Origin: Magicicada septendecula
Lineage: Eukaryota > Arthropoda > Insecta > Hemiptera > Cicadidae
Length of the DNA stretch: 64,000 nt
Direction of reading: 5' to 3'
Assembly: GCA_034769895.1 (NCBI GenBank)
Contig: CM068371.1
Location: 399,605,469-399,669,468, forward strand
A model generated the notes under the pieces. That model saw only the letters and a list, made by a program, of their open reading frames with translations. It had not been told where the DNA came from and ran no database searches. The stretch's first letter is position 1; every line of letters begins with the position of its first letter. This document shows, one piece after another, positions 34,561-46,412 of this stretch. A program made the position numbers and the translations under genes.

Positions 34561-34580
34561 TGGCGCGCCAACTAGTAGGG
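34561..34580 (+). promoter_or_regulatory. Element C primer binding site
   Basis: TGGCGCGCCAACTAGTAGGG begins three bases after the LTR end. TGGCGC is a common start of gypsy primer sites; the priming tRNA was not identified. Confidence 0.65.
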
Positions 34581-34648
34581 CTAGAATAATAAAGAAATTA
34601 TACAATTAAACCCTATAAATTCTAGCGGCGATTACGAAAGGTTACAAT

Positions 34649-36604
34649 ATGCACACCAGAGGATTGTCGAAAAAGTTGGCAAAGGAGAAGGAGATGGAAG
34701 GAAACAGAGGGGAAGAAGAGGAAGGAACACCGATTGAAGAAGTGGAGACAATAATAACCACAACAGAACCAAGCCAAGACGAAGAAATGGAATTACAGGC
34801 GGGCGACAAGGGAGAATTTAGAGGAGACCCGAACATACTAAAATTAATGGAAATGATGAACAATAATTTGAAGGAGATGAACAATAAATTCGACAAGAAT
34901 GAGGAGAGCTTGAAGGAGATGAACAATAAATTCGACGGCATGAAGAAAGAAACCAGTGACAATTTGAAACAGATCAATGAAAAAATAGTGAGTACTAAGG
35001 AAGAATTGAGGAAAACAGTCAACCAAAATAATGAAACACTACAACAACGATTGCTGGAGGAAATTCAGCAAAGAAACGAAGAATTAAAGGAAGAATTGAA
35101 GGGACAGCTGAAGATGGACCACGAGAAAAATAAAGAAGAAATGAAGCTGCAGATGGCACACCAATTAATGGAGTACCGAGAAGAAGCAAAACAGCAGGTT
35201 ACGGAAATCAATGACAAATTAGAGGAAACGTTGGAGAAGCTAGAGAAGACCAACGAAAATGTTTCTGGAGTCCGCAAGGAAGTACTCGATAAAATGAACC
35301 GTCTCGAAGGAGAAAATAAGAGAAGAATTGAGGAAGGTCATGAAGAAACAGTCAGAAAATGTACCCAGATAGACCAGGACATACACCAAGTCCGGGAAGA
35401 AAACCAGAAAGAGGTAGCAGCTGTACGAACAGACTTGGGAGAACGAATGGAAGGAGTTTACAGTAACTTAAATAAAGTAGATAGCAAAGTAGACAAAAAC
35501 CAACAGAGGATTGACGAAATGCGCAGAATAGAAGAGTCATTACGGGAAGAAGTGGATGCCTGGCGTGACCGACCATGTAATAATAATCATGTCATGAACA
35601 CAGACAACAGAGATACTATTAATTTCCGTAATTATAAAAGAAACCCTATTGAATTCTTGAAGAGGGTAGAAGAGTTAATCATCAAGAATCGAGAGACTCG
35701 ATGGACTACAATAAGAGGGATGTTGGACGAAATGTTCAAGGAGACATACGACAACTGGTGGACTGCCACTCGACCAGACATCCAAAACCTTCAAGACTTT
35801 AAGACTCAATTCAAGGCTAAATACTGGTCTGAGTCAACTCAGAATATGGTCCGCAATAACCTGAGCAATGGAAGGTATGAAAACCAGAATGGACAATCCC
35901 TTACCTCCTACTTCTTGGGAAAAATCTGCATGGCCAGGAATTTGGAGCCACGTATACCTGAAGAGTGTCTGGTAATACAGTTATCTTACCACTACGATGA
36001 CGCCATCCAAAAGGCACGGATGTACAGCCAGGTAAAGACCATCCAAGATATGGCTAGCTTACTAGAAAGCCATGAACATGAGTGGCAGTACAGGAAAAAT
36101 AGAGGGTACAGTTTCAGAAATAATAGAACCAATGAGGGACAATTGTCACAGAATCAACAGGGAGATACTAAACCACCGATAAATAACCCTAACAATTACA
36201 AAGGGAACACACGGGGCAATAACGTGCCCAGAAATTTTAACAGAAGTGGAAACCATAATAATAACAACTTCAGGAACAACCACAGGGGTAATTTCCCGTC
36301 GAATGGTTACAACAACAATTATCGCCCTGGAAACAACAGTAATCAGAACAATAATCCAGGATACCGGCCACAGGTAAATTACATAAGGGGGCAAAGACAA
36401 AGGAGCCCAAGAAGAAACTATCCCTCATCTAACTATCGGCGAACGTACTATAACCAGGTACCCGATACGAGAAGTCACCCATTTGAAGAAGATCACAGGC
36501 ACAGCGTGGATGACCGGAATAATCAACAGGAGCCGAACGCTAACCAACCATCAAACACTACTGATGTTGGGGGCAATGAGGTCAACCCTCATTTAAACGC
36601 TTAA
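34649..36604 (+). CDS. gag: Element C Gag, intact, 651 aa
   Basis: Structural protein of the virus-like particle. Residues 1-60 are acidic; ~65-300 form a very long coiled coil with repeats of LKEMNNKFD; ~320-475 form the retrotransposon Gag capsid region (NFRNYKRNPIEFLKRVEELI, then YDNWW, FKAKYWSE, ESHEHEWQYRKN); ~480-651 is a low-complexity Asn/Arg/Gly-rich tail. There is no CCHC zinc knuckle; the basic tail presumably binds RNA. The start is the first ATG after the primer site, and the frame has no interruption. The stop (36602-36604) lies one codon after the frameshift heptamer, so most ribosomes make Gag alone and a minority Gag-Pol. Confidence 0.93.
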   Translation: MHTRGLSKKLAKEKEMEGNRGEEEEGTPIEEVETIITTTEPSQDEEMELQAGDKGEFRGDPNILKLMEMMNNNLKEMNNKFDKNEESLKEMNNKFDGMKKETSDNLKQINEKIVSTKEELRKTVNQNNETLQQRLLEEIQQRNEELKEELKGQLKMDHEKNKEEMKLQMAHQLMEYREEAKQQVTEINDKLEETLEKLEKTNENVSGVRKEVLDKMNRLEGENKRRIEEGHEETVRKCTQIDQDIHQVREENQKEVAAVRTDLGERMEGVYSNLNKVDSKVDKNQQRIDEMRRIEESLREEVDAWRDRPCNNNHVMNTDNRDTINFRNYKRNPIEFLKRVEELIIKNRETRWTTIRGMLDEMFKETYDNWWTATRPDIQNLQDFKTQFKAKYWSESTQNMVRNNLSNGRYENQNGQSLTSYFLGKICMARNLEPRIPEECLVIQLSYHYDDAIQKARMYSQVKTIQDMASLLESHEHEWQYRKNRGYSFRNNRTNEGQLSQNQQGDTKPPINNPNNYKGNTRGNNVPRNFNRSGNHNNNNFRNNHRGNFPSNGYNNNYRPGNNSNQNNNPGYRPQVNYIRGQRQRSPRRNYPSSNYRRTYYNQVPDTRSHPFEEDHRHSVDDRNNQQEPNANQPSNTTDVGGNEVNPHLNA

Positions 36605-36651
36605 GGCCAGTGAAAACTGCGGACAGCCCATCACTGGACCAATCTCTGGGT
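36592..36651 (+). promoter_or_regulatory. -1 frameshift site TTTAAAC with candidate pseudoknot
   Basis: T TTA AAC (36592-36598) is in the gag frame; slipping back one base enters the pol frame. After an 8-base spacer, CCAGTG (36607-36612) pairs with CACTGG (36632-36637), and loop bases GCCCA (36626-36630) can pair with TGGGT (36647-36651), giving an H-type pseudoknot. Heptamer, spacer length and pseudoknot agree with known retroviral and coronaviral frameshift signals. Confidence 0.85.
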
Positions 36652-38766
36652 GAATATAAGACAACACATGACAAGAAGATCACAATAATATGTACTAATT
36701 ATTTGAAAAATATAAGGGACGATTTGATCGAAGAAAATGATAACATAATGCCCATTAGAAACAATGAAATAGTGTATGTGAGTGCCCAAATAAATGGAAT
36801 TCTATCAACCATAATGATCGATACAGGGTCTAATGTCTCCCTGATCGACCAAATAGAATTAAATAGACTACAGCAGGGAAGTAGCGTACCCATATCAACC
36901 CTGCCCATAAACAATATAACTATCATTGGTGCTACCGGCCGACAAAACAAAACCGTCCGGAAACAAGTATCCTTGGAACTTAATAGCAAAGGTATAATAG
37001 TAACTATGCCATTTCTTGTTGCCAGCGGCCTACCTTTCTCATTACTTGTTGGGTGTGATGTACTCAGACAACACTCTGCCATAATTAACCTGCGGCAGGG
37101 AGAAGTATCACTAACCACAAAACAAGGAATATGGTCAGCCGATATAGTGAATGGTGGCAACTTACCATTGATAACAAACCACTATAACATGATCCAAAAC
37201 AATTATTGCCGACAATCACCCGAAAGAATATTGACAGATTGGAAGAATGAAGAATTATGGTCAAGCAAGCTGGAGGAGATCAGAAACTTCCAACGAGAAG
37301 AACAAGATCCACAGATTAGTGTGCAACAGTCAGAGGAACTCATAAGTATATACAACAGATATAAACACATTTTTTCTGACGCTCCAGGCAAAGTAAAGAA
37401 TTATCAATGCCGAATACGATTTAAAGAACCCGTTGACTTCAAGAAAAAATCTTACCCCATTGCTTACTCACAAAGAAATGCAGTGAGGGCAGAAATCAAT
37501 CAAATGATGGAAGACGATATCATTGAATTAAGTCAATCACCGTATACAAGTCCAATAGTGGCGATACCAAAAAAGGACGGAAAGGTGACAATCTGCCTCG
37601 ACGCCAGAGAAATTAATAAAATGATAGTGAACGATAGAACATCACCGGGTGAAATAGAAGAAATCCTTAAGAAGTTCCACGGTATAAAATACATTAGCTC
37701 TTGGGATACGGTATGTGGCTACTGGCAGGTGGAGCTACATCCGAACAGTAGACAATACTTAGCATTCCTGTTCGATGGGAGGAACTATCAGTTCAAAAGA
37801 CTGCCATTTGGACTGATAAATTCGGTCGCAGTATTTGTTAAATGTATGGACCAAATACTGGGACAAGATGTACTGAATTTTACCACCGTGTACGTAGATG
37901 ATCTGTTAATAACATCATCAAATTGGCAAGAGCACTGTGCCAGAGTGGAAACCGTACTAAAAAGGTTATCAGATAATCACGTAACCCTTAAGCTGGACAA
38001 GTCAAAGTTTATAGCCCGAAAAATACAATTTCTAGGATTCAATCTAGCAGAGGAAGGCATATCTCCTTCGTCAGAAAAAGTTGAGGCGATACAACGATTC
38101 CCCATGCCAAAAAACAAAAAACAACTTCAATCCTTCCTGGGAATTTGCAACTATTACCGTAAATTTCAAGATAATTATTCCAAACTAACAGCAAAATTCA
38201 AAAAACAATTATCAGTCAAGGACAAGTGGACTTGGGGGTCCGAACAAGATGAAGTATTTAACCAAATAAAAGAAAAGTTCTTGAACACCGTGATCTTACA
38301 TCACCCAGACTTCAAAAAGCCATTCTTCATGAACTGTGATGCGAGTGATGTCAGTGTAGGTGCGGTATTATACCAAGAAGATGAGAAGGGACAGCATATG
38401 GTTATTAGTTTTGCAAGCAGAATTTTAAATGGATGCGAACGAAATTATCACGTCACGGAGAAAGAGCTACTTAGTGTCGTGTTCGCCTGCAACAAATTTA
38501 GGACTTACATTCTGGGATACGATATAACAGTGAGAAGTGACCATAGATCCATATCATTCCTTAAGCAGTGTAAACTCAGCCACGGAAGATTAACTCGATG
38601 GATATTGTTGCTACAGGAATATCACATAAACTGGGAGTACATCCCAGGGAAGCAAAACGTAGCTGCGGACATCTTATCCCGTATAAACGTCCAGCAACAA
38701 ACTTTCGAGGGGGAGAAAGAACAATTAGTTAAGGTGTATAACATTATTAAAAACAGAGTAGACTAG
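36598..38766 (+). pseudogene. pol: Element C Pol part 1: protease-reverse transcriptase-RNase H
   Basis: Continues from the frameshift; the first codon after slippage is at 36598. Aspartic protease IDTGSNVSLI at about 36820, reverse transcriptase with YVDD at about 37891 and LPFGL upstream, RNase H with NCDASD at about 38334, TEKELLS at about 38458 and a final ILSRIN at about 38670. The frame ends at TAG 38764-38766, where the related element B reads on. Comparison with B points to loss of a single base just before 38764. Only the integrase is cut off; protease, polymerase and RNase H are complete. Confidence 0.92.
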
Positions 38767-39983
38767 AAAAAATAACCCAAGAAATAAGAAGATGTCAAAC
38801 TGTGGATCCAAAAATAATGAGTATCCGGGAGAGAATGTTAAAAGATGAAGAAACCATTCTACAATATTATAAAATACATGACAACTTGCTATTTATTAAA
38901 AACAATCCTGCAATCGGAGAATGGAAACTTGTAATACCATCTACAGTGGAGGAACAATTGATACTAGACTACCACATTAGATACGGCCATATGGGTGCTG
39001 TAAAAGTGATAAAAGCTTTACAGGAACAAGTTTACATTAAAAATATTTATCGAAAAGTAAACAAAATCATTCAAAAATGTGATATTTGCCAAAAAGTAAA
39101 ATGCAATAATTCAAAAAAGGAAGGTATGATGATACCTATCACATCAAGTCAGAAATTAGAAAGGGTATTCCTTGATATATGTGGTCCGTTTCCTATCAGT
39201 GGAGGAAGACACAGATATAAATTTATAATCATTATGTTTGACCACTTCACCAAGTATACAAAGTTGTACTCCATTAACCGTGCAACAACAAAGAAAATAA
39301 TTGAGATTATCTTAACCAAGTTTATACCAGACGTGGGAAAACCGACGGCCGTTATAACAGATCATGGAACCCAATTTAAGGGAAATCTCTGGAAAAATAA
39401 GCTCTGTGAACATAATATTAAAACTTACAAAACATCCGTTTATCACCCAAGCAGCAACCCAGCTGAAAGGGTACTCAGAGAAGTGGGTCGTATACTGAGA
39501 ACCTACTGCCACGATAAACAAAGAGAATGGCACAATTATATGAAATCCACTGAAGAATTTATAAACTTAGCTTACCACGACTTTACGGAAGCTACCCCAT
39601 ACACAATGATGTTTGAGCGGCCACCGCCTAGAGAGATAACTGATATGATCCAATTCCCCACCAACACCGAATATCAATTCGAGAAAAAAAGATTCTATAA
39701 CAGAATAGCCGAAAAGGTAGAGCAACAAAAGAATAAATACGCTAAGAACCAGAAAAAGACTATTAAGTACGAGGTAGGAGAAAGGGTACTGTTAAAAAAC
39801 AGAGAATTACCCAGCTCCATAGAAGGCATCACTAGAAAGTTACTATTATTATACGTGGGACCATACACTATAACAAAAGACAAGGGCAATAACACTTACG
39901 AGATCACTCACCCCGTCACCAAGAAAATAAAGGGGGTATACAATCAAGCCTCAATTAAGAAATATTATGACAATCAACAATAA
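38763..39983 (+). pseudogene. pol: Element C Pol part 2: integrase, displaced by a frameshift
   Basis: Open from about 38763 to TAA 39981-39983 in the frame one base off from part 1. It contains the zinc-binding HH-CC module (YHIRYGHMG..CDICQKVK, about 38970-39105), the DD(35)E core (FLDICGPFP, ITDHGTQF, NPAERVLREVGRIL, about 39168-39490) and a C-terminal GPY/F module (YVGPYTIT, about 39853), the hallmark of many Ty3/gypsy integrases. All catalytic residues are present. With no start of its own, it is not made unless a second shift occurs, so this copy probably cannot supply integrase. Confidence 0.9.
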
Positions 39984-41161
39984 CTGTAAAAAAACAATTT
40001 AAAGTAAAAAACCAACAAAAATACTTTAAATAAAGAAAAAAAAATAACGTGACAAACAAACAAGTCTGCCAATGTCATAAAGAAAAGATCTCTAAAGAAT
40101 GTCAAAATTCCAAAACATTCGTAAGTACAGCTTACACTAAGCATTAGAGAAACCATTATGATGAATAAAAAATTGTAAAAAATCAAAAAAGATATGTAAG
40201 AAAAGCTTACCCAAATATCTCAATAATATTTTAGAACAAGTAAAAATGGAGAGATAAAAGTCACAAGGCATTCAGATAAAGTAAGAGCAACCAACTTACT
40301 ACAATATTTAAATAAAAATTAACAATAGAGGAGTGTAGTTACAAAACATTCCTACAAAATAAGGTTAAATTACCATAATATTTAGCCAAAAAATGAGGCA
40401 TAAAAAGCATAACATACTGTAAAGGAATAAGCTACAAAAAATTCCTAACTAGTAAGAAGCCATAACTTACTATGATATTTAAAAATTATGAAAGAAAAAA
40501 AAAAAAAAAATCAATCAAAATGATCAGCTTCCACAACTATTTAGAAAGAGGGGAAGTAAAATTACCCAAACCAATGATCACAAAACAATATAAATGAAAT
40601 AAACGTTCTAAGAGTTATAATGTGAGATGAGATGAAACAAAGAGTAATTAAAAATGAATAAAAATGTGAATTGTATCAATAAAAAACAATGTATCAAATA
40701 GTATCTATAAAGAAAGATGGAACAATATATGACTCGAACTGAGCAATAATGAAGTATAAAAGTAAAAGATTCCCAACAAATATTATGATTATGATTATTA
40801 TTATTATTATTTTGAGTCACGAGTTGACTATATTTAAGAATTATTAATTGAGATTGTCTGTTGAATGAACCAGCAATCATTTTACTGAGCAGGGATGATG
40901 TTCCCCTGATATCAGTATAAGAGTAGTTTTGATGAAAAATAAGATTTATAGGGAATAAGTTATAATAAAAAATCAATAAGCCAGTTCGCAATGTGAGAAA
41001 ATAATGAAGAAAAGACTAAGAAGAATGGAAATAAAAGATACCGAATTAATTATAAAAAATGAATGAGAAGCAGGAGAATTTGAAAAAAAAAAAAAATTTG
41101 ATACGATACAATTGATAATTTCATCAAACTTAAATTCACGTTTTATAAAATGATCAATTTT
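39984..41161 (+). other. Element C 3' noncoding region
   Basis: 1.2 kb of A-rich sequence without an env frame. It contains GTAAG..CTTAC mini-hairpins at 40121-40135, 40196-40210, 40281-40299 and 40452-40470, and the covarying hairpin at 40883-40917. Confidence 0.8.
40883..40917 (+). ncRNA. Element C 3' hairpin (candidate cis RNA element)
   Basis: TACTGA-G-CAGGG, loop ATGATGTTC, CCCTG, bulge ATA, TCAGTA. Relative to A and B the inner stem changes CAGAG/CTCTG to CAGGG/CCCTG, and the outer stem is wholly different but paired. The loop again starts ATGA. No second hairpin is seen here. Confidence 0.6.
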
Positions 41162-41172
41162 GGTGGAAGGGC
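41162..41172 (+). promoter_or_regulatory. Element C polypurine tract
   Basis: GGTGGAAGGGC lies four bases before the 3' LTR start at 41177; a little less pure than in A. Confidence 0.7.
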
Positions 41173-41176
41173 ATTA

Positions 41177-42082
41177 TATAACATTGCCAAACCCTGATCA
41201 CATTTGATATTAAAAAGTATGTAAAAAATGCCAAGAAACAATATATTTCGATAGATAAATGATAACGAGAATGAAAGTAGTAAATATAATCAATAGTGAA
41301 GGAGGAAGAATACAACCAAAGGTGGTTACAAAACAAGAAAATACGAACTAGACTGACAGACAACTGACATTGACCCAACCCCAGAGATTGGCCAGATATT
41401 AACCAAAGTAAAGCGAGACAAGAAGAGAGTGAAGAAAAAAGAAAAAAAAAAAATTACATGGCCATAACAATTAACTCACAAGATTGTTTTAAAAGAGCAT
41501 AATTTTTTATTATTGTTAATAATTTATGTTTAAATCTTTATTAGTGGTAACTTGTAAATGACAGTATCTCAGCAATTGTTATACATAAAAAAACCATGTG
41601 TAGATATGATTGTATGTATATCCTTATCTATAGGTGATGTGTCAGCTGTTATGTTTAAAATTACACTCATACAGACAGGGAATAGAAATGTGTGCGTGAT
41701 TCAATCAGAGAACAAATTGTATATCCTACTATATACTTTGGAACTTTTACTAAGATTATTTCAGCAGTATGTATATTATTTCAGCATTATGTATTTGAAA
41801 GTATAAGGTTTTGGAGAGTTTATTTATTCGCTAATATTATTGCTGTTGCTACAGATGTAGTAGGTTTCAATTAACACAATATATTTTAACATTATTAAAT
41901 TGTTGTTATTATTACTAATTATGACATTTCAGACCAATTTTTATCACTTTAATGACAATATATACAAAGTTATGTTTTATTTGAAAGATGTATTTACAAT
42001 ACCATGTTGCTTGCATATTATAAAATGATATGTGACAGTCTGAAGTTAACAAAAGAGACATGAACTCATTAGATACAAAAAC
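41177..42082 (+). mobile_element. Element C 3' LTR, left part
   Basis: First 906 bases of the C 3' LTR, matching 31614-32519, interrupted by element D after AAAC (42079-42082). The remainder resumes at 52923. Confidence 0.93.
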
Positions 42083-43310
42083 TGTTATATTAATAATTAA
42101 TCGTCTTTTTTATTTAAATTTATTATTACACTTTGTAAAACTTTTTATACTTTAGGCTGGAGTAGCAGCCATATTGTTGAGTACCAACTTAAACTCATCA
42201 TGTCCAGGATCTCGTTAGACGTGTTGGAAACCACATGGTTGTCTGAAATAACTATTACTTCACATTGAATGTTATAATCACTATTACTTTATTAATTTCA
42301 AAAAAGAAAAGAAAACATCATCAAGTTATATTGTTGATACAAAACACCAAATTTCCTCTCTCCCTCATACTTTTTTACTTTCGCAATTTTAGTATGTTTC
42401 AGTATTAGTAAAAATGATCATTTTGCTTAAGCAATTTCAAACTAGAATATAACATAAATATAGACCATTATCTACAACTACGACATAACGAAAACCAGCG
42501 CTTTCACACACACACACTCACGCTATTTCATATAGTACATTTTTATTTTATTGAGCTCAATTTTAAAAGTGTCAGTATTTAAATAATTTTGAATGTCTAC
42601 TTTCCTGCTGTTGTGTAGAACTGGGGCGTCAAATCGTGGTTCATTGTTTGCTGTTTCTCGTATTTCTCACTTTTACACTTCATGGCTGAACGGTTATTTT
42701 ATCGCAATTTTTCTCACTGTCTCTACTTGTTTTGTAATAATACTGTTGGATCAAAATATATGTATTAAAATTTTCACATTTTTCTTGCTTTGCGGGCCCG
42801 CACAAATATGTTCCGAAACTTAATAGGTGTTGCTCGCGCGAGCATTGAATTTAGACTGACAACGAACTACTTGCGCTAATTTGTGAAGCGGCTGTTGTTC
42901 GTTCAATTCTTATTGGTTTTCAGTTTGTATCCTTGCGCCAGTGGACTGTTTTTGGCTTGTTGACAAAACTGGTGACACACATCGTTATATAATTTGCTGA
43001 CGCAACACATCGCCTGACACGATTATGTCATTTGTTGTTACATAACGTGTTTACGTTTTTCGGGTTCGTCATTGTCCTTGAACTGACTTTGGTACAGTTT
43101 GTCGGTTATTAAAACTGTTTATATGAATATTGTCTAATAACTTTGTTTTCAACGCCTCAAGCAGTGTTGCCGTTGTTGGGATCGCTTCCACATAACAAAT
43201 TTACCTCTCGGTCATAACATTTTCCTATCACTCAACAAGTTATTTATTATTTATAAAAAAAATACAAATTCTGTTATTACCCCAGGTATGCCCAAAAATG
43301 CCCCGCTACA
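42083..43310 (-). mobile_element. Element D 3' LTR (1,228 bp)
   Basis: Read on the minus strand it starts TGTAGCGGGGC and ends ATAACA. It differs from the 5' LTR (51691-52918) at about three positions, so the insertion is very young. In plus orientation both copies begin TGTTATATTAA. Confidence 0.95.
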
Positions 43311-43322
43311 ATACCCCCTCAA
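43311..43322 (-). promoter_or_regulatory. Element D polypurine tract
   Basis: On the minus strand TTGAGGGGGTAT abuts the TGTAGC of the 3' LTR. Confidence 0.85.
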
Positions 43323-45700
43323 TGAGATATTTTATGCCGAAGCATAAAAAATCTCATTGACACATTCATACTTGCTAAAGGGATCAGCCAGGATATGTCG
43401 CCACAACCCCCTGTACGGTTTACAAAAAAAAAAAAAATAATCAACTCACCCTTGGTCCGGTGACTGTGACCGCATCTGCATGACAATACTGGACTTCTCT
43501 CTCGAGATCCCAACACCGTAGAGTCAGACAGATACTCAACGCCCCTGCCCTGACGCGCAGGCCAGCTCAGGTCCGCCGCCACAGCACCACCAAACACTGA
43601 AACAACAAATCAAAATATTAAATAGTGGCCTTATACAACACCATATCCACAACTGATCTGTTCCCCCCTAGCGGTGCTGGTTTGCGCTAAGAAGCACTGG
43701 TTTTGTTTTCCTTTACTTATTACTAACATGTATATATCAGAATACCTAACATAACCTAACATAAGAAAACACAGTACATTAATAATTCATTTTAAAATAA
43801 ACAACTTACAATTAAAATGTTACACACTTTATATCATTAAATTGGCATATAAAATCAAAAAATTACTTTCAAACTTGATTTACTCTTATTAATGCGTTTC
43901 TCAAAATTACAAAAATTTATTTATTTATTTTATTTTTTTTTTCAATCTTCGTTTTACCCATCATTTTCATTTATCATTTTCTTTCATTAATCTGGGTGAT
44001 TCTACATTACTCATTATAATTCACTTTATCAACTTGGCATTTACTCATAATCTTACCCCTTTTATTACTCTAACGCTCCCTTACAAAATCTTTAACTAGT
44101 ATGACACCCCACTATCAAAATTTTACTAACCCTTCTCTACCTCTAACTACTTACTACTTTAACTCCAATCGCCACCTTCTACTCTTATATAAAAAAAAAA
44201 AAAATACTCTCTAACCCTTTGTACATAGGATACGTGTTTCCTTCCCAAAACTCATTCCCTTATGTTGGTCCCTGGACTCCCCCTAGGTAACCCTTTCCGG
44301 CGCCAATCGGTCCCTATCCCGTCCCAACCCTTGTTGCTGACTCCCCAAATACACTACCCCTACTACAAAATTGCCATCCCCAAAAAATCTCAATCTCATA
44401 ACCTCACTACAATTACAACAAATTAACATCAACAAATAAACAATATATCGCTCCAAACTCTACATAAAATCTCCATAACTACTGTGTCTCCACTTATACT
44501 TCTCAAAATTCTATAACATATACTAACTCAATACAACATTGCATTATTTTCATCTCTACTATTTCTTTAATTCTTACTTCGATTTGGACAGATCTATATG
44601 TCCCACAAAATTCAACTTGAATTGACTCAAACATTTTATTCAAACAATTACTATCACCCATTTCTATCTTTTACAACCCATTGAAAATTTTACCTATCAC
44701 CACTATTTTTCATTTTATTTTTAAGTCTATAAACATATTGAAAACATATTATCATATTTTTATAATTCTTATTCCTAACATACTAAATGCAATCAACACA
44801 ATAAGACATAATAACACAATATAAGAAGTATTTAGTGCCTCTATTTTTTAAATTCAAACAAAATTATTGAGTAGCAAATCATCATTATTAATTAAAATAT
44901 ATCAAATTTTTAATACGTTATCCCCTTGGATAACCTCCCAGCCACACACACTATTTCCAATTATGTAAGACTGTGGCGCCTTTTCGCTTCCACAGAGACT
45001 GTATATTTTGGAGCAGGTTTTTACCTCTCCGTGTCTCTGCTTCCGCTGTTAAGTTTAAAATTGGTGAACATCAACATGTTCTCGTTAATAATCATGCACC
45101 CTTAAACGGATCTACCACCTGGCTCTGCTGTTCCTTCTCGAACAGAGTGGCAGCCGCTGTTCCATAGTTTGGTGATTCCCCTAGTTTCACCCCCCATTAA
45201 TTTCTATTTCAGACCAATTTCAAGCCAGCTATGGTCAAGGGACTTGGTATGACCATAGCTAACCGCTCGCCAAAACCACGATTAGTGCTGGTAAGGCAGT
45301 AATCGCCCGAAAAGTCGGGGAATCACAAGTAAAATATCTTTCGTAATATTAAATTTAAGAATTTATATTTAAATGACAATATTAATTCAGATGGGGTTTT
45401 AACCCACTTGATATGGAAGCTTAACCATTATCAACATAAAATATTAAATACAAAATCTACAACCTTCCCCCATAGCAGTTCCACCCTACACTGTTATGTC
45501 ACTTCATTGAGCACCAAACTACCCCCCAAAATTATCCCCACATCTTGTATTGATAACAAGTTCTTATATTACTACACATTTCTTCAAAACGTTCCTATAC
45601 CCACTAATACTAAAATCCAACAATTACATTTGGTCACCTAATGCTAAAAAATTTAGAAGAAAAAAAAATTTTATATCTTAAATTTAAAATTATACACATC

Positions 45701-45749
<49 letters not shown>

Positions 45750-46412
45750 CTATTTACATAGGAGGCTGACTCTATTGTCATAAACTTACTCTACGTCTAG
45801 GAAGATCGCAGCCGCCTGAAATGCCGGGTCCTGCTGCAAAACGCATCGGCACCCGATAGATATACTACGTGAATTCACGTCCCCTCTCTAAAACACACTA
45901 CCCCCCTCTCCTACCATTTCTTCTACCCCGCTTTCTATCGTGCGCCAAAACGTCTTGCCCCAAAACTCGTCGTTTCGGGCTAATCAGAAAATATTGTCAA
46001 AGGCTCCATTTTAATTTTGCCCTTGACACTAAAAAATTTAAATTGAATGCACTGCCTGTTACTTAAATGCAGCCTCCATTATTTACAAACACTCTAAGGC
46101 AGTGCAGGCACGTGACAGGCACACCAAAACCGCTGCACCGGGAGTGTATAAAAAATAATTTGTGTCACGTACCTGTGGGGTCCCCCTCCCCGTTCAAATG
46201 TGCAGTTAGGTTTTCTACTTTATACCAATTTTGGCGGAGCCGGACCATCGTTGTTTTCACCGCCCGAAGGAAGATCCGCCAACCATGGCCCGCCTCCGAT
46301 TTCCGAATTCCACGGCCAGGACTGGTAAGATCGTGACCGCCCGAAAATGGGGGAGGATCCCTTCTGAAAACATACAATAATATTTTAAAAAACTTATTTA
46401 TAAACATAACAA
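43323..46412 (-). other. Element D 3' noncoding region, 3.1 kb
   Basis: No env-like frame over 100 codons. It holds a large predicted RNA fold (45172-45326), a 44-base T run on the plus strand (about 45703-45746; poly-A in the element sense), and three stretches on the minus strand bounded by good splice signals: 46173-46363 (acceptor TTTTCAG, donor GTACGTGA), 45790-45833 (TTTTGCAG, GTAAGTTT) and 43450-43596 (TTGTTTCAG, GTGAGTTG). Confidence 0.7.
45172..45326 (-). ncRNA. Element D multibranch RNA fold (predicted)
   Basis: GTGATTCCCC (45172-45181) pairs with GGGGAATCAC (45317-45326) to close a domain. Inside, AGCTATGGTCA (45227-45237) pairs perfectly with TGACCATAGCT (45250-45260), and CGATTAGTGC (45279-45288) pairs with GCAGTAATCG (45296-45305) with one G-G mismatch. 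CCCGA/TCGGG (45306-45310, 45315-45319) is an alternative hairpin that competes with the closing stem. All stems also form in the minus-strand transcript. Confidence 0.65.

Noticed and set aside
43319..43597. 92-codon minus-strand frame as an env gene of element D
   Set aside because: No signal peptide, transmembrane segment or fusion motif; it overlaps an exon-like segment and starts at a GTG.
45869..46336. Plus-strand frames in the D 3' region
   Set aside because: Antisense to element D and without any recognisable domain.
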